A DNA stretch of 64,000 bases from Photorhabdus laumondii subsp. laumondii (GTDB taxonomy: Bacteria; Pseudomonadota; Gammaproteobacteria; Enterobacterales; Enterobacteriaceae). The position numbers and the translations under genes were made by a program. Positions within the stretch are counted from its first letter, which is position 1. Every line of letters starts with the position of its first letter. The stretch spans positions 1,426,001 through 1,490,000 of the forward strand of contig NZ_CP024901.1 of NCBI RefSeq assembly GCF_003343245.1, given 5' to 3'. The notes under the pieces were generated by a model, which saw only the letters and a list, made by a program, of their open reading frames with translations, was not told the DNA's origin and ran no database searches. This document shows positions 28,569 through 38,602 of this stretch, in pieces.

Positions 28569-29930
28569 ATGTTTGATAATTTAACCGACAGACTATCGCG
28601 CACATTGCGCAATATCAGTGGCCGTGGGCGACTGACCGAAGATAATATTAAAGAGACACTGCGTGAAGTTCGCATGGCTTTACTTGAAGCTGACGTCGCA
28701 TTGCCTGTAGTGCGTGATTTTATTTCATGTGTTAAAGAGAGCGCGGTAGGCCACGAGGTTAATAAAAGCCTGACTCCCGGCCAAGAGTTTGTCAAAATTG
28801 TTCAGAATGAACTCGTTAAGGCGATGGGTGAAGTTAACAGTGAACTGAATCTTTCTACTCAGCCGCCTGCTGTCGTATTAATGGCAGGTCTACAAGGTGC
28901 AGGTAAAACGACCAGCGTTGCCAAGCTAGGCAGCTTTCTGAAAGGAAAACAGAAGAAAAAAGTTTTGGTGGTATCTGCTGACGTCTATCGTCCAGCGGCT
29001 ATCAAACAGCTTGAAACCTTGGCGCAGGCAGTTGGTATTGATTTCTACCCTTCTGATGCTCAGGAAAAACCCGTTGATATCGTGACTCAAGCGGTACAGC
29101 ACGCCAAATTGAAATTCTATGATGTGCTTTTGGTGGATACGGCGGGTCGTCTGCATGTTGACGAAGCTATGATGGATGAAATCAAGCAGGTTCATAAAGC
29201 CATCAATCCAGTAGAAACCCTATTTGTTGTTGATGCAATGACGGGGCAGGATGCGGCTAATACCGCGAAAGCTTTCAATGAAGCATTGCCACTGACGGGT
29301 GTCGTGTTAACGAAAGTCGATGGTGATGCCCGTGGCGGTGCTGCGCTATCCATCCGTCATATTACCGGTAAGCCGATTAAATTTCTGGGTGTTGGTGAAA
29401 AAACGGATGCACTGGAGCCATTCCATCCGGATCGTATTGCCTCTCGCATCCTTGGAATGGGTGATGTTCTCTCCCTGATTGAAGAGATTGAAAGTAAAGT
29501 CGATCGCACTCAGGCCGAAAAATTGGCTTCTAAATTAAAAAAAGGTGACGGCTTCGATTTAAATGATTTTCTAGATCAGCTAAAGCAGATGCGTAACATG
29601 GGGGGAATGGCCAGCATGTTAAGCAAAATGCCGGGGATGTCTCAAGTGCCAGATGCAGTGAAATCCCAGATGGATGATAAAATTCTGGTGAAAATGGAAG
29701 CGATTATCAATTCCATGACGCGTAAAGAGCGACAAAAACCAGAAATAATCAAAGGTTCTCGTAAACGTCGTATTGCCAGTGGTTCGGGCACTCAGGTTCA
29801 GGATGTTAACCGCTTGCTTAAACAATTCGATGAAATGCAGCGCATGATGAAAAAGATGAAAAAAGGCGGTCTGGCAAAAATGATGCGTGGTATGAAAGGC
29901 ATGATGCCACCCGGATTTATGGGCCGTTAA
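28569..29930 (+). CDS. ffh: Signal recognition particle protein (SRP54/Ffh)
   Basis: 453 residues. Ffh with 4.5S RNA binds signal sequences of nascent inner-membrane proteins and docks with FtsY. The N domain (1-90), GTPase G domain (P-loop GLQGAGKTTSVAKLG near residue 105; VLLVDTAGRLHVDEAMM; TKVDGDARGGAALS) and methionine-rich M domain (from about 330; MRNMGGMASMLSKMPGM, MKKMKKGGLAKMMRGMKG) are complete. It is a single gene ahead of the rpsP operon, separated by a strong hairpin. Confidence 0.98.
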   Translation: MFDNLTDRLSRTLRNISGRGRLTEDNIKETLREVRMALLEADVALPVVRDFISCVKESAVGHEVNKSLTPGQEFVKIVQNELVKAMGEVNSELNLSTQPPAVVLMAGLQGAGKTTSVAKLGSFLKGKQKKKVLVVSADVYRPAAIKQLETLAQAVGIDFYPSDAQEKPVDIVTQAVQHAKLKFYDVLLVDTAGRLHVDEAMMDEIKQVHKAINPVETLFVVDAMTGQDAANTAKAFNEALPLTGVVLTKVDGDARGGAALSIRHITGKPIKFLGVGEKTDALEPFHPDRIASRILGMGDVLSLIEEIESKVDRTQAEKLASKLKKGDGFDLNDFLDQLKQMRNMGGMASMLSKMPGMSQVPDAVKSQMDDKILVKMEAIINSMTRKERQKPEIIKGSRKRRIASGSGTQVQDVNRLLKQFDEMQRMMKKMKKGGLAKMMRGMKGMMPPGFMGR

Positions 29931-30009
29931 TCGATAAAGTCTCGAAGAATATCCACTTTGGATTGCTTTTTGCGCCAAAGTGAGTAAACTTTTCGGGCTT
30001 TTTATCTGA

Positions 30010-30048
30010 CAACCGGACTTCGTTCCTCGATGAAGTCTGGTTGTTTTG
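30010..30048 (+). terminator. ffh terminator in the ffh-rpsP gap
   Basis: A stem of about 12 bp (CAACCGGACTTC / GAAGTCTGGTTG, one G-U) with a 10-nt loop and TTTTG. A second, weaker hairpin (CACTTTGG / CCAAAGTG) lies at about 29958-29987. Only about 19 bp separate it from rpsP, so it could also act as a leader attenuator. Confidence 0.75.
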
Positions 30049-30066
30049 TTAACTAATGAGGATGTT

Positions 30067-30315
30067 ATGGTAACAATTCGTTTAGCTCGTGGCGGCGCCA
30101 AAAAGCGTCCGTTTTACCAAGTAGTCGTGACCGATAGCCGCAGCCCGCGTGATGGTCGCTTTATCGAGCGTGTTGGCTTCTTCAACCCTATTGCAACAGG
30201 GAAAGCAGAAGCATTACGTTTAGATCTGGACCGTATTGAACATTGGATTGGTCTGGGTGCAACTGTGTCTGATCGTGTTTCTACACTGATCAAAGACGCC
30301 AAAAAAGTAGCTTAA
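30067..30315 (+). CDS. rpsP: 30S ribosomal protein S16
   Basis: 82 residues from the ATG at 30067 ([18 protein letters not shown]); a start seven codons earlier lacks homology and GAGGATG precedes the chosen ATG. S16 is needed for 30S assembly. It is the first gene of rpsP-rimM-trmD-rplS, the same operon as in E. coli. Confidence 0.97.
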   Translation: MVTIRLARGGAKKRPFYQVVVTDSRSPRDGRFIERVGFFNPIATGKAEALRLDLDRIEHWIGLGATVSDRVSTLIKDAKKVA

Positions 30316-30333
30316 TCTGTCGCGGTGGTAACT

Positions 30334-30882
30334 ATGAGCAAGCAAACCTGTATTGAACTTCCTGTAAACCCAATTGTATTGGGAAAACTGGGTTCAACGT
30401 ATGGTATTCGTGGTTGGCTCAGAGTTTTTTCTTCCACCGAACATGCCGAAGACATTTTTGCGTATCAACCGTGGTTTATTCAACGAGCGGGTCGGTGGCA
30501 ACACATCGAACTGGAAGCCTGGAAACACCACAATCAGGATATGATCATCAAAATTAAAGGTATTGATGATCTGGATGCTGCGAATTCACTGACTAATTGC
30601 GAAATTATTGTAGATTCAGAACAACTGCCAGAGCTGGATACGGGTGATTACTACTGGAAAGACTTAATAGGCTGCCAGGTAATCAGCACCGCAGGTTATA
30701 ACTTGGGGACTGTCAATGACATGATGGAAACCGGTTCTAACGACGTAATGGTAGTTAAAGCAAACCTGAAAGATGCATTCGGTGTCAAGGAACGGCTAAT
30801 TCCGTTTCTTGATGGGCAGGTTATCAAGAAAGTCGATCTCGCTACTAAAACTATTGAAGTAGATTGGGATCCTGGTTTTTAA
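30334..30882 (+). CDS. rimM: Ribosome maturation factor RimM
   Basis: 182 residues from the ATG at 30334 ([20 protein letters not shown]), the same N-terminus as E. coli; an ATG-less start three codons earlier is unlikely. RimM assists maturation of the 30S head through S19 and 16S helix 31/33b. It has an N-terminal RimM domain ([17 protein letters not shown]) and a C-terminal PRC-barrel ([27 protein letters not shown]). It is 18 bp after rpsP. Confidence 0.97.
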   Translation: MSKQTCIELPVNPIVLGKLGSTYGIRGWLRVFSSTEHAEDIFAYQPWFIQRAGRWQHIELEAWKHHNQDMIIKIKGIDDLDAANSLTNCEIIVDSEQLPELDTGDYYWKDLIGCQVISTAGYNLGTVNDMMETGSNDVMVVKANLKDAFGVKERLIPFLDGQVIKKVDLATKTIEVDWDPGF

Positions 30883-30921
30883 ACTCCGGTTATAAGCGGT
30901 TGAAATGAGTGGGACGCGATA

Positions 30922-31674
30922 ATGTGGATTGGGGTTATTAGCCTGTTTCCTGAAATGTTCCGCGCAATAACCGATTATGGGGTAACTGGCCGGGCAGTGA
31001 AAAATGGCCTGTTAAGTATTGAATGCTGGAATCCACGGGATTTTACCTATGACCGGCATCGTACCGTTGACGATCGGCCTTATGGCGGTGGTCCAGGCAT
31101 GTTGATGATGGTTCAGCCTTTACGGGAAGCCATTCATGCAGCAAAAACTGCGGCAGGCGAAGGTGCAAAAGTGATTTATCTTTCACCTCAGGGGCGCAAA
31201 CTCAACCAACAAGGGGTTTGTGAGCTGGCAACAAATGAAAAACTGATTTTGATTTGTGGCCGCTATGAAGGGATAGATGAGCGGGTGATCCAAACCGAGA
31301 TTGACGAAGAGTGGTCTATCGGTGATTACGTGCTCAGCGGTGGTGAAATCCCTGCAATGACGATGATTGACTCAGTTTCTCGGTTCATTCCGGGCGTTCT
31401 GGGGCATCAGGCATCAGCGGAGGAGGACTCTTTTGCTGATGGATTGCTGGATTGTCCGCACTATACTCGCCCGGAGGTATTAGATGGTATGGAAGTTCCA
31501 CCCGTATTGCTGTCTGGAAATCATGCTGAAATTAATCGCTGGCGGATGAAACAATCGCTTGGCCGGACCTGGCTTAGAAGACCTGAACTTCTGGAAAACC
31601 TAGCTCTGACTGACGAGCAAAGGATATTGCTAACAGAGTTCCAACGGGAACATCTAACTGAAGCAACTAATTAA
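30922..31674 (+). CDS. trmD: tRNA (guanine-37-N1)-methyltransferase
   Basis: 250 residues. TrmD makes m1G37 next to the anticodon, preventing +1 frameshifting. It is a SPOUT enzyme with a trefoil knot; the SAM site includes [26 protein letters not shown] and [19 protein letters not shown]; the tail binds tRNA ([17 protein letters not shown]). It is the third gene of the rpsP operon; the start ATGTGGATTGG matches E. coli. Confidence 0.98.
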   Translation: MWIGVISLFPEMFRAITDYGVTGRAVKNGLLSIECWNPRDFTYDRHRTVDDRPYGGGPGMLMMVQPLREAIHAAKTAAGEGAKVIYLSPQGRKLNQQGVCELATNEKLILICGRYEGIDERVIQTEIDEEWSIGDYVLSGGEIPAMTMIDSVSRFIPGVLGHQASAEEDSFADGLLDCPHYTRPEVLDGMEVPPVLLSGNHAEINRWRMKQSLGRTWLRRPELLENLALTDEQRILLTEFQREHLTEATN

Positions 31675-31677
31675 TCC

Positions 31678-31702
31678 AGACATATCCCCGAAGGGAATGT
31701 CT
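31678..31702 (+). other. Stem-loop in the trmD-rplS gap
   Basis: AGACAT and TCCC pair with GGGA and ATGTCT around a CGAA tetraloop, giving a compact 10-bp hairpin with one bulge just after the trmD stop. It may shape relative expression of trmD and rplS. Confidence 0.6.
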
Positions 31703-31723
31703 CTGATATATCAGTTTACCTAG

Positions 31724-32092
<369 letters not shown>

Positions 32093-32126
32093 TACGCTTT
32101 CGTTACATCCGAAAGTTATCATTAAA

Positions 32127-32157
32127 GAGGTCAGCAATTGTGCTGGCCTCTTTTTTT
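32127..32157 (+). terminator. rpsP-rplS operon terminator
   Basis: A 10-bp stem GAGGTCAGCA / TGCTGGCCTC (one G-U) with tetraloop ATTG and TTTTTTT. From here to the ERIC at 32428 I see no supported gene. Confidence 0.93.
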
Positions 32158-32427
32158 ACGCTCAATTTAAAACTGCGTTTTGTCAATTTAAACTGTATTT
32201 TGCGGGCGTGGTCATCAATTTGGTTTTGGCTCTGCTATATTTTTAATGACTGTAGTGAAGAATCAGGTTGAATGCGGGTGGGTTTTGGGAGGGTTTTTTA
32301 TTACGCTCTTCAGGAACGAAATCAATGTTGCCTTTTATGAAGAAGGATATTTACTCATCGATAAATTATTCGGCAATACATTATTATCAGATCGTAATAA
32401 TCTTAAAGACAATTATTTTGAGAGTCT

Positions 32428-32554
32428 TATACCCTATGGATTTCAAGATGCATCGCGGCGGCAAGGGAACGAATCCCCGGGAGCATAGATAACTATGTGA
32501 CCGGGGTGAGTGAGTGCAGCCAACAAAGAAGCAACTTGAAAGATGACGGGTATA
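32428..32554 (+). repeat. ERIC element, full length (127 bp)
   Basis: TATACCC...GGGTATA with the core GTGACCGGGGTGAGTGAG. It lies about 40 bp before the alpha/beta-hydrolase gene and could be in its leader. Confidence 0.9.
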
Positions 32555-32595
32555 GAATAATTTCAGACGTGATTAACTGACTATAAGGATTTGCT

Positions 32596-33402
32596 TTGAA
32601 AACTTTTCAAATACATAACAAAAAAATGGCTTACCGAGATGAAGGTGAAGGTTTCCCGTTATTATTGGGACATAGCTATTTGTTTGATTCTACTATGTGG
32701 GCACCTCAGATCGAGGCGTTAAGTAAACAATACCGGGTGATTGCTCCTGATCTCTGGGGGCATGGAAACTCGGAAGAGTTACCGGAACAACATAGCACTT
32801 TGGCTGATTTAGCTCGGGATTACCTGGCGTTGATGGATCAACTTGGCATTGAAGAATTCGCTATCATTGGCTTATCTGCTGGTGGTATGTGGGGAATTGA
32901 GTTGGTCGATATGGCACCGGACAGAGTTAAAGCACTGGTTTTGATGGATACCTTTGTCGGATTAGAACCTGAAGTGACTTATACAAAATACGTTGCCATG
33001 TTGGATGCGATAGAGCAGGTTGGTGCAATTCCTCAATCTATTTTGCAACAGCAGATAGTGCCAGCCTTCTTTAGCCAGCAACCGGCTCAGCATTTGGTTG
33101 ATGAATTAACTCAGCGTCTGGTCGCCATTCCTGCGGAAATATTGCGCAATAGTATTGTTCCGTTAGGTAGAATAATATTTGGGCGTGAAGATAGAACTCA
33201 TTTGTTGGAAAAATTAGATATTCCGTCACTTGTTATTACTGGTGAACAAGATACGCCTCGCCCGCCTCTGGAGGGTTATTTGATGGCTGAAATATTGCAC
33301 TGTGATCATATTATTATCCAGGATGCAGGGCATATTTCTACATTGGAGCAACCCTATAAAGTTAATCAGGAATTAATTGCTTTTTTACAGCAAGCTTTGT
33401 AA
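32596..33402 (+). CDS. Alpha/beta-hydrolase (esterase or haloperoxidase-like)
   Basis: 268 residues with a TTG start preceded by AAGGA. The fold is clear: oxyanion region LLLGHSYLFDSTMW, nucleophile elbow IIGLSAGGMWG (Ser near residue 95), acid in LVITGEQDTPRPP and the catalytic histidine in IIQDAGHISTLEQP. The APDLWGHGNSE block is typical of arylesterases, C-C hydrolases and non-haem haloperoxidases. No signal peptide is visible, so it is cytosolic. The substrate is unknown. In E. coli this place between rplS and aroF holds other genes, so it is a lineage-specific insertion next to an ERIC element. Confidence 0.85.
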   Translation: MKTFQIHNKKMAYRDEGEGFPLLLGHSYLFDSTMWAPQIEALSKQYRVIAPDLWGHGNSEELPEQHSTLADLARDYLALMDQLGIEEFAIIGLSAGGMWGIELVDMAPDRVKALVLMDTFVGLEPEVTYTKYVAMLDAIEQVGAIPQSILQQQIVPAFFSQQPAQHLVDELTQRLVAIPAEILRNSIVPLGRIIFGREDRTHLLEKLDIPSLVITGEQDTPRPPLEGYLMAEILHCDHIIIQDAGHISTLEQPYKVNQELIAFLQQAL

Positions 33403-33809
33403 CAATTACTTTAATCTGTGTAACAGGTATTTTAATAAAGAGGCCGGATTTTCCGGCCCTAGTGTATTAAATTTAAAAGAGTGATATAAATTTTTTCATC
33501 ACAATATAATTTTCATAATATTTTATGGGCACTATTCAGTAACTTTATGTGAAATATAAAATAAGATTATTGATATTATCTATTTTTAGTAATGAAAATG
33601 AGGTAAATATATTTTTACCTGATGATTTTAAATGGGAAATAAAGGGTTAATAATCATAAAATATTGCCTAAAATATTTCTCTCTTGTGTTTTGATATTGA
33701 TTTTATTTTAAGATAACCATTTATAATATTTTTCTATATGAAATAATTTTAATCTTATTAATTAGTTATAGAATAGATTTATCACTAAATTGACTCTTTT
33801 TTTATTTTT
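33403..33809. other. AT-rich gene-free stretch upstream of aroF
   Basis: About 400 bp. A GC-rich hairpin GGCCGGA / TCCGGCC (about 33441-33461) follows the hydrolase and may terminate it. At 33602-33619 lies the palindrome GGTAAA-N6-TTTACC, which differs from a TyrR box at only two of 12 positions but is far upstream of aroF. No ORF is supported. Confidence 0.5.
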
Positions 33810-33827
33810 TGTAAACAATAATTTACA
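33810..33827 (+). promoter_or_regulatory. TyrR box, perfect match, upstream of aroF
   Basis: TGTAAA-CAATAA-TTTACA is an exact copy of the TGTAAA-N6-TTTACA consensus, 116 bp before the aroF start. In E. coli, aroF-tyrA is repressed by TyrR with tyrosine through such a strong box. Confidence 0.9.
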
Positions 33828-33942
33828 GTGTTTTGGATTTGTTTACACTTTTGGATTGTATTCTTTACGACGCGTGATATGTTATTGGTCAAATGCATAA
33901 AAACAAATGAGTACAGAATGATAATTTGAGGAGAAAATCGAC

Positions 33943-35037
33943 ATGTTCATGCAAAGAGATGCACTTAATAACGTTCACATCAGTGGTGAGCAAATTCTTA
34001 TCACCCCAAAAGAATTAAAGCAACAATACCCACTGAGTGATGATGATCTGCATGTTATTGCAAATGCACGTAAAACAATTGCGGATATTATTCAGCGCCG
34101 TGATCCCCGTTTGCTGGTAGTGTGTGGTCCTTGCTCTATTCATGACGTGGATGCGGCGCTGGATTATGCTCACCGTTTGGCCGCTCTTTCTGCTGAATTG
34201 AGTGATAGCTTGTACATTGTCATGCGTGTCTATTTTGAAAAGCCTCGAACAACAGTGGGTTGGAAAGGTCTTATTAATGATCCATACATGGATGGTTCAT
34301 TTGATGTGGAAGCTGGCCTGCATATTGCCCGCCGCTTACTACTTAGTTTAGTGAAAATGGGATTGCCTCTTGCAACAGAAGCTTTAGATCCGAATAGCCC
34401 ACAATATTTGGGGGATTTATTCAGTTGGTCTGCAATTGGTGCGAGAACCACAGAATCCCAGACACACCGGGAAATGGCTTCAGGTTTATCTATGCCGGTT
34501 GGTTTCAAAAATGGGACTGACGGTAGCTTGAACACGGCAATTAATGCGATGTGTGCAGCCGCTATGCCACATCGTTTTGTGGGAATAAACCAGTCGGGGC
34601 AGGTGTGTTTATTACAAACGCAAGGAAACCCGAATGGACATATTATCTTGCGTGGTGGTAAGACCCCTAATTACAGTGTTCAACATGTAATGGAATGTGA
34701 ACAGCAAATGATGCAGGCTGGATTATTGCCATCCTTGATGATTGATTGTAGTCATGGTAACTCTAATAAGGATTTTCGTCGCCAAAGTTTGGTTGTAGAT
34801 TCTGTTGCGGATCAGATCATTTCAGGTAATCAATCTATTACTGGCATTATGTTGGAGAGCCATATTAATGAAGGTAACCAATCTTCTGAGCAACCGCGTA
34901 GTGAAATGAAATATGGTGTATCAGTCACTGACGCGTGTATTAGTTGGCAGACGACAGAAGCAGTTCTAAGAAAATTACATCAGCAAATTAGCATGCAATT
35001 GTCGCAAAGAATGGCAGTATTGAAAAAAGCGGGATAA
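33943..35037 (+). CDS. aroF: DAHP synthase, tyrosine-sensitive isozyme
   Basis: 364 residues. It condenses PEP and erythrose-4-phosphate to DAHP, the first step of aromatic synthesis. Motifs: [12 protein letters not shown] (metal cysteine), [20 protein letters not shown] (PEP site), [31 protein letters not shown] (metal histidine). It is closest to E. coli AroF in sequence and, decisively, in its operon with tyrA (5-bp gap) and its TyrR box. The first ATG (33943) has a better ribosome spacing than the ATG two codons later. Confidence 0.97.
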   Translation: MFMQRDALNNVHISGEQILITPKELKQQYPLSDDDLHVIANARKTIADIIQRRDPRLLVVCGPCSIHDVDAALDYAHRLAALSAELSDSLYIVMRVYFEKPRTTVGWKGLINDPYMDGSFDVEAGLHIARRLLLSLVKMGLPLATEALDPNSPQYLGDLFSWSAIGARTTESQTHREMASGLSMPVGFKNGTDGSLNTAINAMCAAAMPHRFVGINQSGQVCLLQTQGNPNGHIILRGGKTPNYSVQHVMECEQQMMQAGLLPSLMIDCSHGNSNKDFRRQSLVVDSVADQIISGNQSITGIMLESHINEGNQSSEQPRSEMKYGVSVTDACISWQTTEAVLRKLHQQISMQLSQRMAVLKKAG

Positions 35038-35042
35038 TAAAT

Positions 35043-36164
35043 ATGGCGGCTGAATTATCTCAATTGCGGGATAAGATTGATGAAGTGGATAAAGCTTTGC
35101 TGGGCTTGCTGGCAAAGCGTCTGGAATTGGTTGCAGAGATTGGTGAGGTAAAAAGTCAGAATGGGCTGTCAATTTATGCACCTGACAGAGAAATGGCGAT
35201 GCTTGCTTCACGTCGGCAGGAGGCCGAAGAGTTTGGTGTTCCACCGGATTTAATTGAGGATATTCTGCGCCGCATTATGCGGGAGTCTTATACCAGTGAG
35301 AATAACAAAGGGTTTAAAACGCTTTGCCCTCAATTGGGGCCGATAGTCATTGTTGGTGGCTTGGGCAAAATGGGGAAACTATTTGGCCGTTTGTTAACTT
35401 TGTCTGGTTATGAAGTCAGAAATCTGGAACCACAAGATTGGCCTAACGCGGAACAAATTCTGGCGGGAGTGGGGATGGTGATTATCAGTGTACCTATTCA
35501 TTTGACAGAAGAAGTTATTCGCCGTTTACCGCCATTACCTGACCATTGCATTTTGGTGGACTTAGCGTCCGTTAAACAGCAGCCATTACAGGCTATGCTT
35601 GATGTGCATAAAGGTCCAGTGTTGGGATTACATCCTATGTTTGGGCCGGATGTCGGTAGTTTGGTAAAACAAGTTGTTGTTTACTGTGACGGACGTCAAG
35701 AGGAAGCTTATCAATGGTTTTTAGAACAGTTGTTAATTTGGGGGGCTTGCTTGCATCAAATGAGCCCTGAACAGCATGATAAAAACATGAGCTTTATTCA
35801 GGCGTTGCGCCATTTCACGACATTTGCTTATGGGCAACATCTCGCACAGGAAGGGGCGGATTTACAACAACTGTTATCAATATCTTCACCTATTTACCGT
35901 TTGGAATTGATCATGGTCGGGCGCTTATTTGCGCAAGATCCCCAGCTCTACGCGGATATTATTATGTCATCACCAGAGAATATTGATCTTATACGCCGTT
36001 ATCATCAAAGTTTTGGACAAGCGTTAGAGATATTGGAAAGCCAGGACAAACGGGCTTTTGTCAGCAGTTTTGAAGATGTTAGTGAATGGTTTGGTGATTA
36101 TGCACCTCGTTTTATGAGGGAAAGCAGGGTATTGCTTCAACAAGCGAATGATAGTCGCCAATAA
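35043..36164 (+). CDS. tyrA: Bifunctional chorismate mutase / prephenate dehydrogenase
   Basis: 373 residues. The N-terminal AroQ mutase domain (1-90) carries [20 protein letters not shown] and the helix with catalytic Lys/Arg; the dehydrogenase domain begins with the NAD-binding [18 protein letters not shown] near residue 103 and has the catalytic histidine region [14 protein letters not shown]. It makes 4-hydroxyphenylpyruvate for tyrosine. It is cotranscribed with aroF, and a terminator begins 9 bp after the stop. In E. coli pheA follows directly in convergent orientation; here about 2.8 kb separate them. Confidence 0.97.
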   Translation: MAAELSQLRDKIDEVDKALLGLLAKRLELVAEIGEVKSQNGLSIYAPDREMAMLASRRQEAEEFGVPPDLIEDILRRIMRESYTSENNKGFKTLCPQLGPIVIVGGLGKMGKLFGRLLTLSGYEVRNLEPQDWPNAEQILAGVGMVIISVPIHLTEEVIRRLPPLPDHCILVDLASVKQQPLQAMLDVHKGPVLGLHPMFGPDVGSLVKQVVVYCDGRQEEAYQWFLEQLLIWGACLHQMSPEQHDKNMSFIQALRHFTTFAYGQHLAQEGADLQQLLSISSPIYRLELIMVGRLFAQDPQLYADIIMSSPENIDLIRRYHQSFGQALEILESQDKRAFVSSFEDVSEWFGDYAPRFMRESRVLLQQANDSRQ

Positions 36165-36172
36165 TTAAAAAT

Positions 36173-36202
36173 AACTGGATATGACAATATCCGGTTCTTT
36201 TT
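36173..36202 (+). terminator. aroF-tyrA terminator
   Basis: A 10-bp stem AACTGGATAT / ATATCCGGTT (one G-U) with loop GACA and the tail CTTTTT. Confidence 0.88.
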
Positions 36203-36402
36203 GTTGACTAATAACCCCGAAAGTAACTGAGTTATTATTTGGTTAAATTATTTATTTGCGGATTTTGTTACATCGATTATTTAACTGGTTTAGGGGGATT
36301 TATTCTCCGGTTGAAAACGTTATTAAAGACGGCTTCTTTTTGGAGATATATTTTCTGGTAAACGGATAAACCTATTCATATTTTCATTTGTCTTTTTTCG
36401 AG

Positions 36403-37790
36403 GTATGTAAGCATTGATAAAGTCAGTTTTTATTTCTTATTTATCGCTGATAGTTTTATGATCGGCAGTTTTTAAATTATTATTAAACGTCATGGTGTTA
36501 ACTTATGGGTTTAATCGGCATACGATTTTAATCGTGTTTTAACCCCCCCTTTTAACAGTTGTTTTTCCCTCTTTTAATGCCCTTTTTTACTAAGTTTAAC
36601 CATCATGGTATGTCGGTGTTTTACGCTCAATGAATATTAATCATATTCGTTTTAAGCATTAAAAAAACCGGTTTTTATTTCTTATTTTTTACTGATGGTT
36701 TTACGATGGGCAGTTTTTAAATTATTATTAAACGTCATGGTGTTAACTTCTGGGTTTAATCGGCATACGGTTTTAATTGTGTTTTAACCCCCTTTTTAAC
36801 AGTTGTTTTTCCCTCTTTTAATGCCTTTTTTATTAAAGTTTAACCATCATGGTATGTTGGTGTTTTACGCTCAATGAATATTAATCATATTCGTTTTAAG
36901 CATTAACAAAATCGGTTTTTATTTCTTATTTTTTACTGATGGTTTTACGATGGGCAGTTTTTTAATTATTATTAAACGTCATGGTGTTAACTTCTGGGTT
37001 TAATCGGCATACGATTTTAATTGTGTTTTAACCCCCCCTTTTTTAACAGTTGTTTTTCCCTCTTTTAATGTCTTTTTTATTAAAGTTTAACCATCATGGT
37101 ATGTTGGTGTTTTACGCTCAATGAATATTAATCATATTCGTTTTAAGCATTAACAAAACCGGTTTTTATTTCTTATTTTTTACTGATGGTTTTACGATCG
37201 GCAGTTTTTAAATTATTATTAAACGTCATGGTGTTAACTTCTGGGTTTAATCGGCATACGATTTTAATCGTGTTTTAACCCCCCCTTTTAACAGTTGTTT
37301 TTCCCTCTTTTAATGCCTTTTTTATTAAAGTTTAACCATCATGGTATGTTGGTATTTTACGCTCAATGAATATTAATCATATTCGTTTTAAGCATTAACA
37401 AAACCGGTTTTTATTTCTTATTTCTTATTTCTTATTTTTTACTGATGGTTTTACGATCGGCAGTTTTTAAATTATTATTAAACGTCATGGTGTTAACTTC
37501 TGGGTTTAATCGGCATACGGTTTTAATCGTGTTTTAACCCCCTTTTAACAGTTGTTTTTCCCTCTTTTAATGCCCTTTTTTATTAAGTTTAACCATCATG
37601 GTATGTCGGTGTTTTACGCTCAATGAATATTAATCATATTCGTTTTAAGCATTAACAAAATCGGTTTTTATTTCTTATTTTTTACTGATGGTTTTACGAT
37701 CGGCAGTTTTTAAATTATTATTAAACGTCATGGTGTTAACTTCTGGATTTAATCGGTATACGGGTTTAACCATGTTTTACCCTTTTTTAT
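36403..37790. repeat. Tandem array of about six ~245-bp non-coding repeats
   Basis: The anchor AAACGTCATGGTGTTAAC recurs at 36485, 36730, 36974, 37221, 37480 and 37723, giving periods of 245, 244, 247, 259 and 243 bp. The longer period is explained by two extra copies of a 7-bp motif (TTCTTAT) near 37410-37435. Each unit shares further blocks: CGGTTTTTATTTCTTATTTT, GGGTTTAATCGGCATACG, AACAGTTGTTTTTCCCTCTT, AACCATCATGGTATG and CTCAATGAATATTAATCATA. Two TCATGGT motifs lie in each unit. First and last units are degenerate. No ORF or RNA gene is evident; the DNA is very AT-rich. It fills the gap between tyrA and the H-NS-like gene. Confidence 0.95.
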
Positions 37791-37965
37791 TGCGTTATTT
37801 TTATAACTTGCTTCGTAAAATAATTGGGATATAGCATCGCTGATGAATAAATTAAATATGGCGGGAATAGGCTTTATTTAGATGCCCCTTACTTTTTAAA
37901 AATTTGGCATTAATGGATATCTGTTTTTTTAACACTTTTTTGATTAATAACCGAGTTAATCACCG

Positions 37966-37988
37966 ATAAAAAGGCGCTTGCGAACGCC
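37966..37988 (-). terminator. Terminator of the H-NS-like gene
   Basis: On the minus strand GGCGTT pairs with AGCGCC (6 bp, one G-U) around CGCA, followed by TTTTTAT, about 77 bp after the stop. Confidence 0.6.
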
Positions 37989-38064
37989 CCAAAAAGCGAA
38001 TGCAAGCAAAAAAGGAAAGTAAATAAGATTAAAACTTGTGAGGTTATTCTCATTCTGAGGTTTT

Positions 38065-38511
38065 TTATTTTTTAATTAAAAATTCATTTAATGAATGACC
38101 TTCATTGAGTAGTTTTTGTAAACCTGATGGTTTTTTTCCGTTTCCTGACCAGTATTTAACTTCTCCATTCTCGTTAAACTGATACTTAGGTTTTCTCGTC
38201 TTTCCTTTTCCTGCATTTGATTTTTTAGGTTTAAAATCAGAGAGGGTAATAGGTATGTTAATGGTTTTAAGATTAAGGCCGGTTTCTTCAATCAGCCTTA
38301 ATATTTCTAAACGTTTTTGTTCTTTTTGTTCCGCTTCTAAACTCATTAATCTGAAGGTTTCTTTGCTGTCTTGAACGACTATCTCTAATGCTTTGTAAAC
38401 ATCTTCTAACCATTCAACATCTTTTGTTTGAGCAAATCTTCTTAACACGGACATTCTTGATAAATGTTTTGATACAATCTCATATTCTTGTTCTATGGTT
38501 AATGTTGTCAT
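38065..38511 (-). CDS. H-NS family nucleoid-associated protein
   Basis: 148 residues, slightly longer than H-NS (137). The N-terminal helical oligomerisation part (about 20-85: SVLRRFAQTKDVEWLEDVYK and a coiled coil rich in E/K/Q) and the C-terminal DNA-binding domain (about 105-148: PKYQFNENGEVKYWSGNGKK then LNEGHSLNEFLIKK) align with H-NS. The AT-hook-like QGR of H-NS is NGK here. About 19 residues precede the H-NS-like part. It is in an AT-rich insertion between tyrA and pheA, so it is a paralogue rather than the housekeeping hns. AAGG stands 8 nt before the ATG. It may act on its own AT-rich surroundings including the tandem array, but this is inference. Confidence 0.88.
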   Translation of the reverse strand: MTTLTIEQEYEIVSKHLSRMSVLRRFAQTKDVEWLEDVYKALEIVVQDSKETFRLMSLEAEQKEQKRLEILRLIEETGLNLKTINIPITLSDFKPKKSNAGKGKTRKPKYQFNENGEVKYWSGNGKKPSGLQKLLNEGHSLNEFLIKK

Positions 38512-38563
38512 TTTGTCACCTTGTTAATAAGTTTAAAACTTGTCTTTTCTGATGTTTTCTCTT

Positions 38564-38591
38564 CCGGTGTCAGTATAACACCGGATTTTTT
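38564..38591. promoter_or_regulatory. Inverted repeat with promoter-like -10 in its centre, upstream of the H-NS-like gene
   Basis: CCGGTGT and ACACCGG (7 bp each) enclose CAGTATA; on the minus strand the centre reads TATACTG, which looks like a -10 box about 50 bp before the H-NS-like start. Read on the plus strand the same hairpin is followed by TTTTTT and looks like a terminator. Operator and terminator are both possible. Confidence 0.5.
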
Positions 38592-38602
38592 ACTTGCTTT
38601 AA

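Noticed and set aside
32246..32492. Two overlapping ORFs of 74-80 codons before the hydrolase gene
   Set aside because: Both end in translated ERIC sequence and have no ribosome site or recognisable domain.
36403..37790. Tandem array considered as CRISPR
   Set aside because: Units are ~245 bp and similar along their whole length; there are no short identical repeats with unique spacers and no cas genes nearby.
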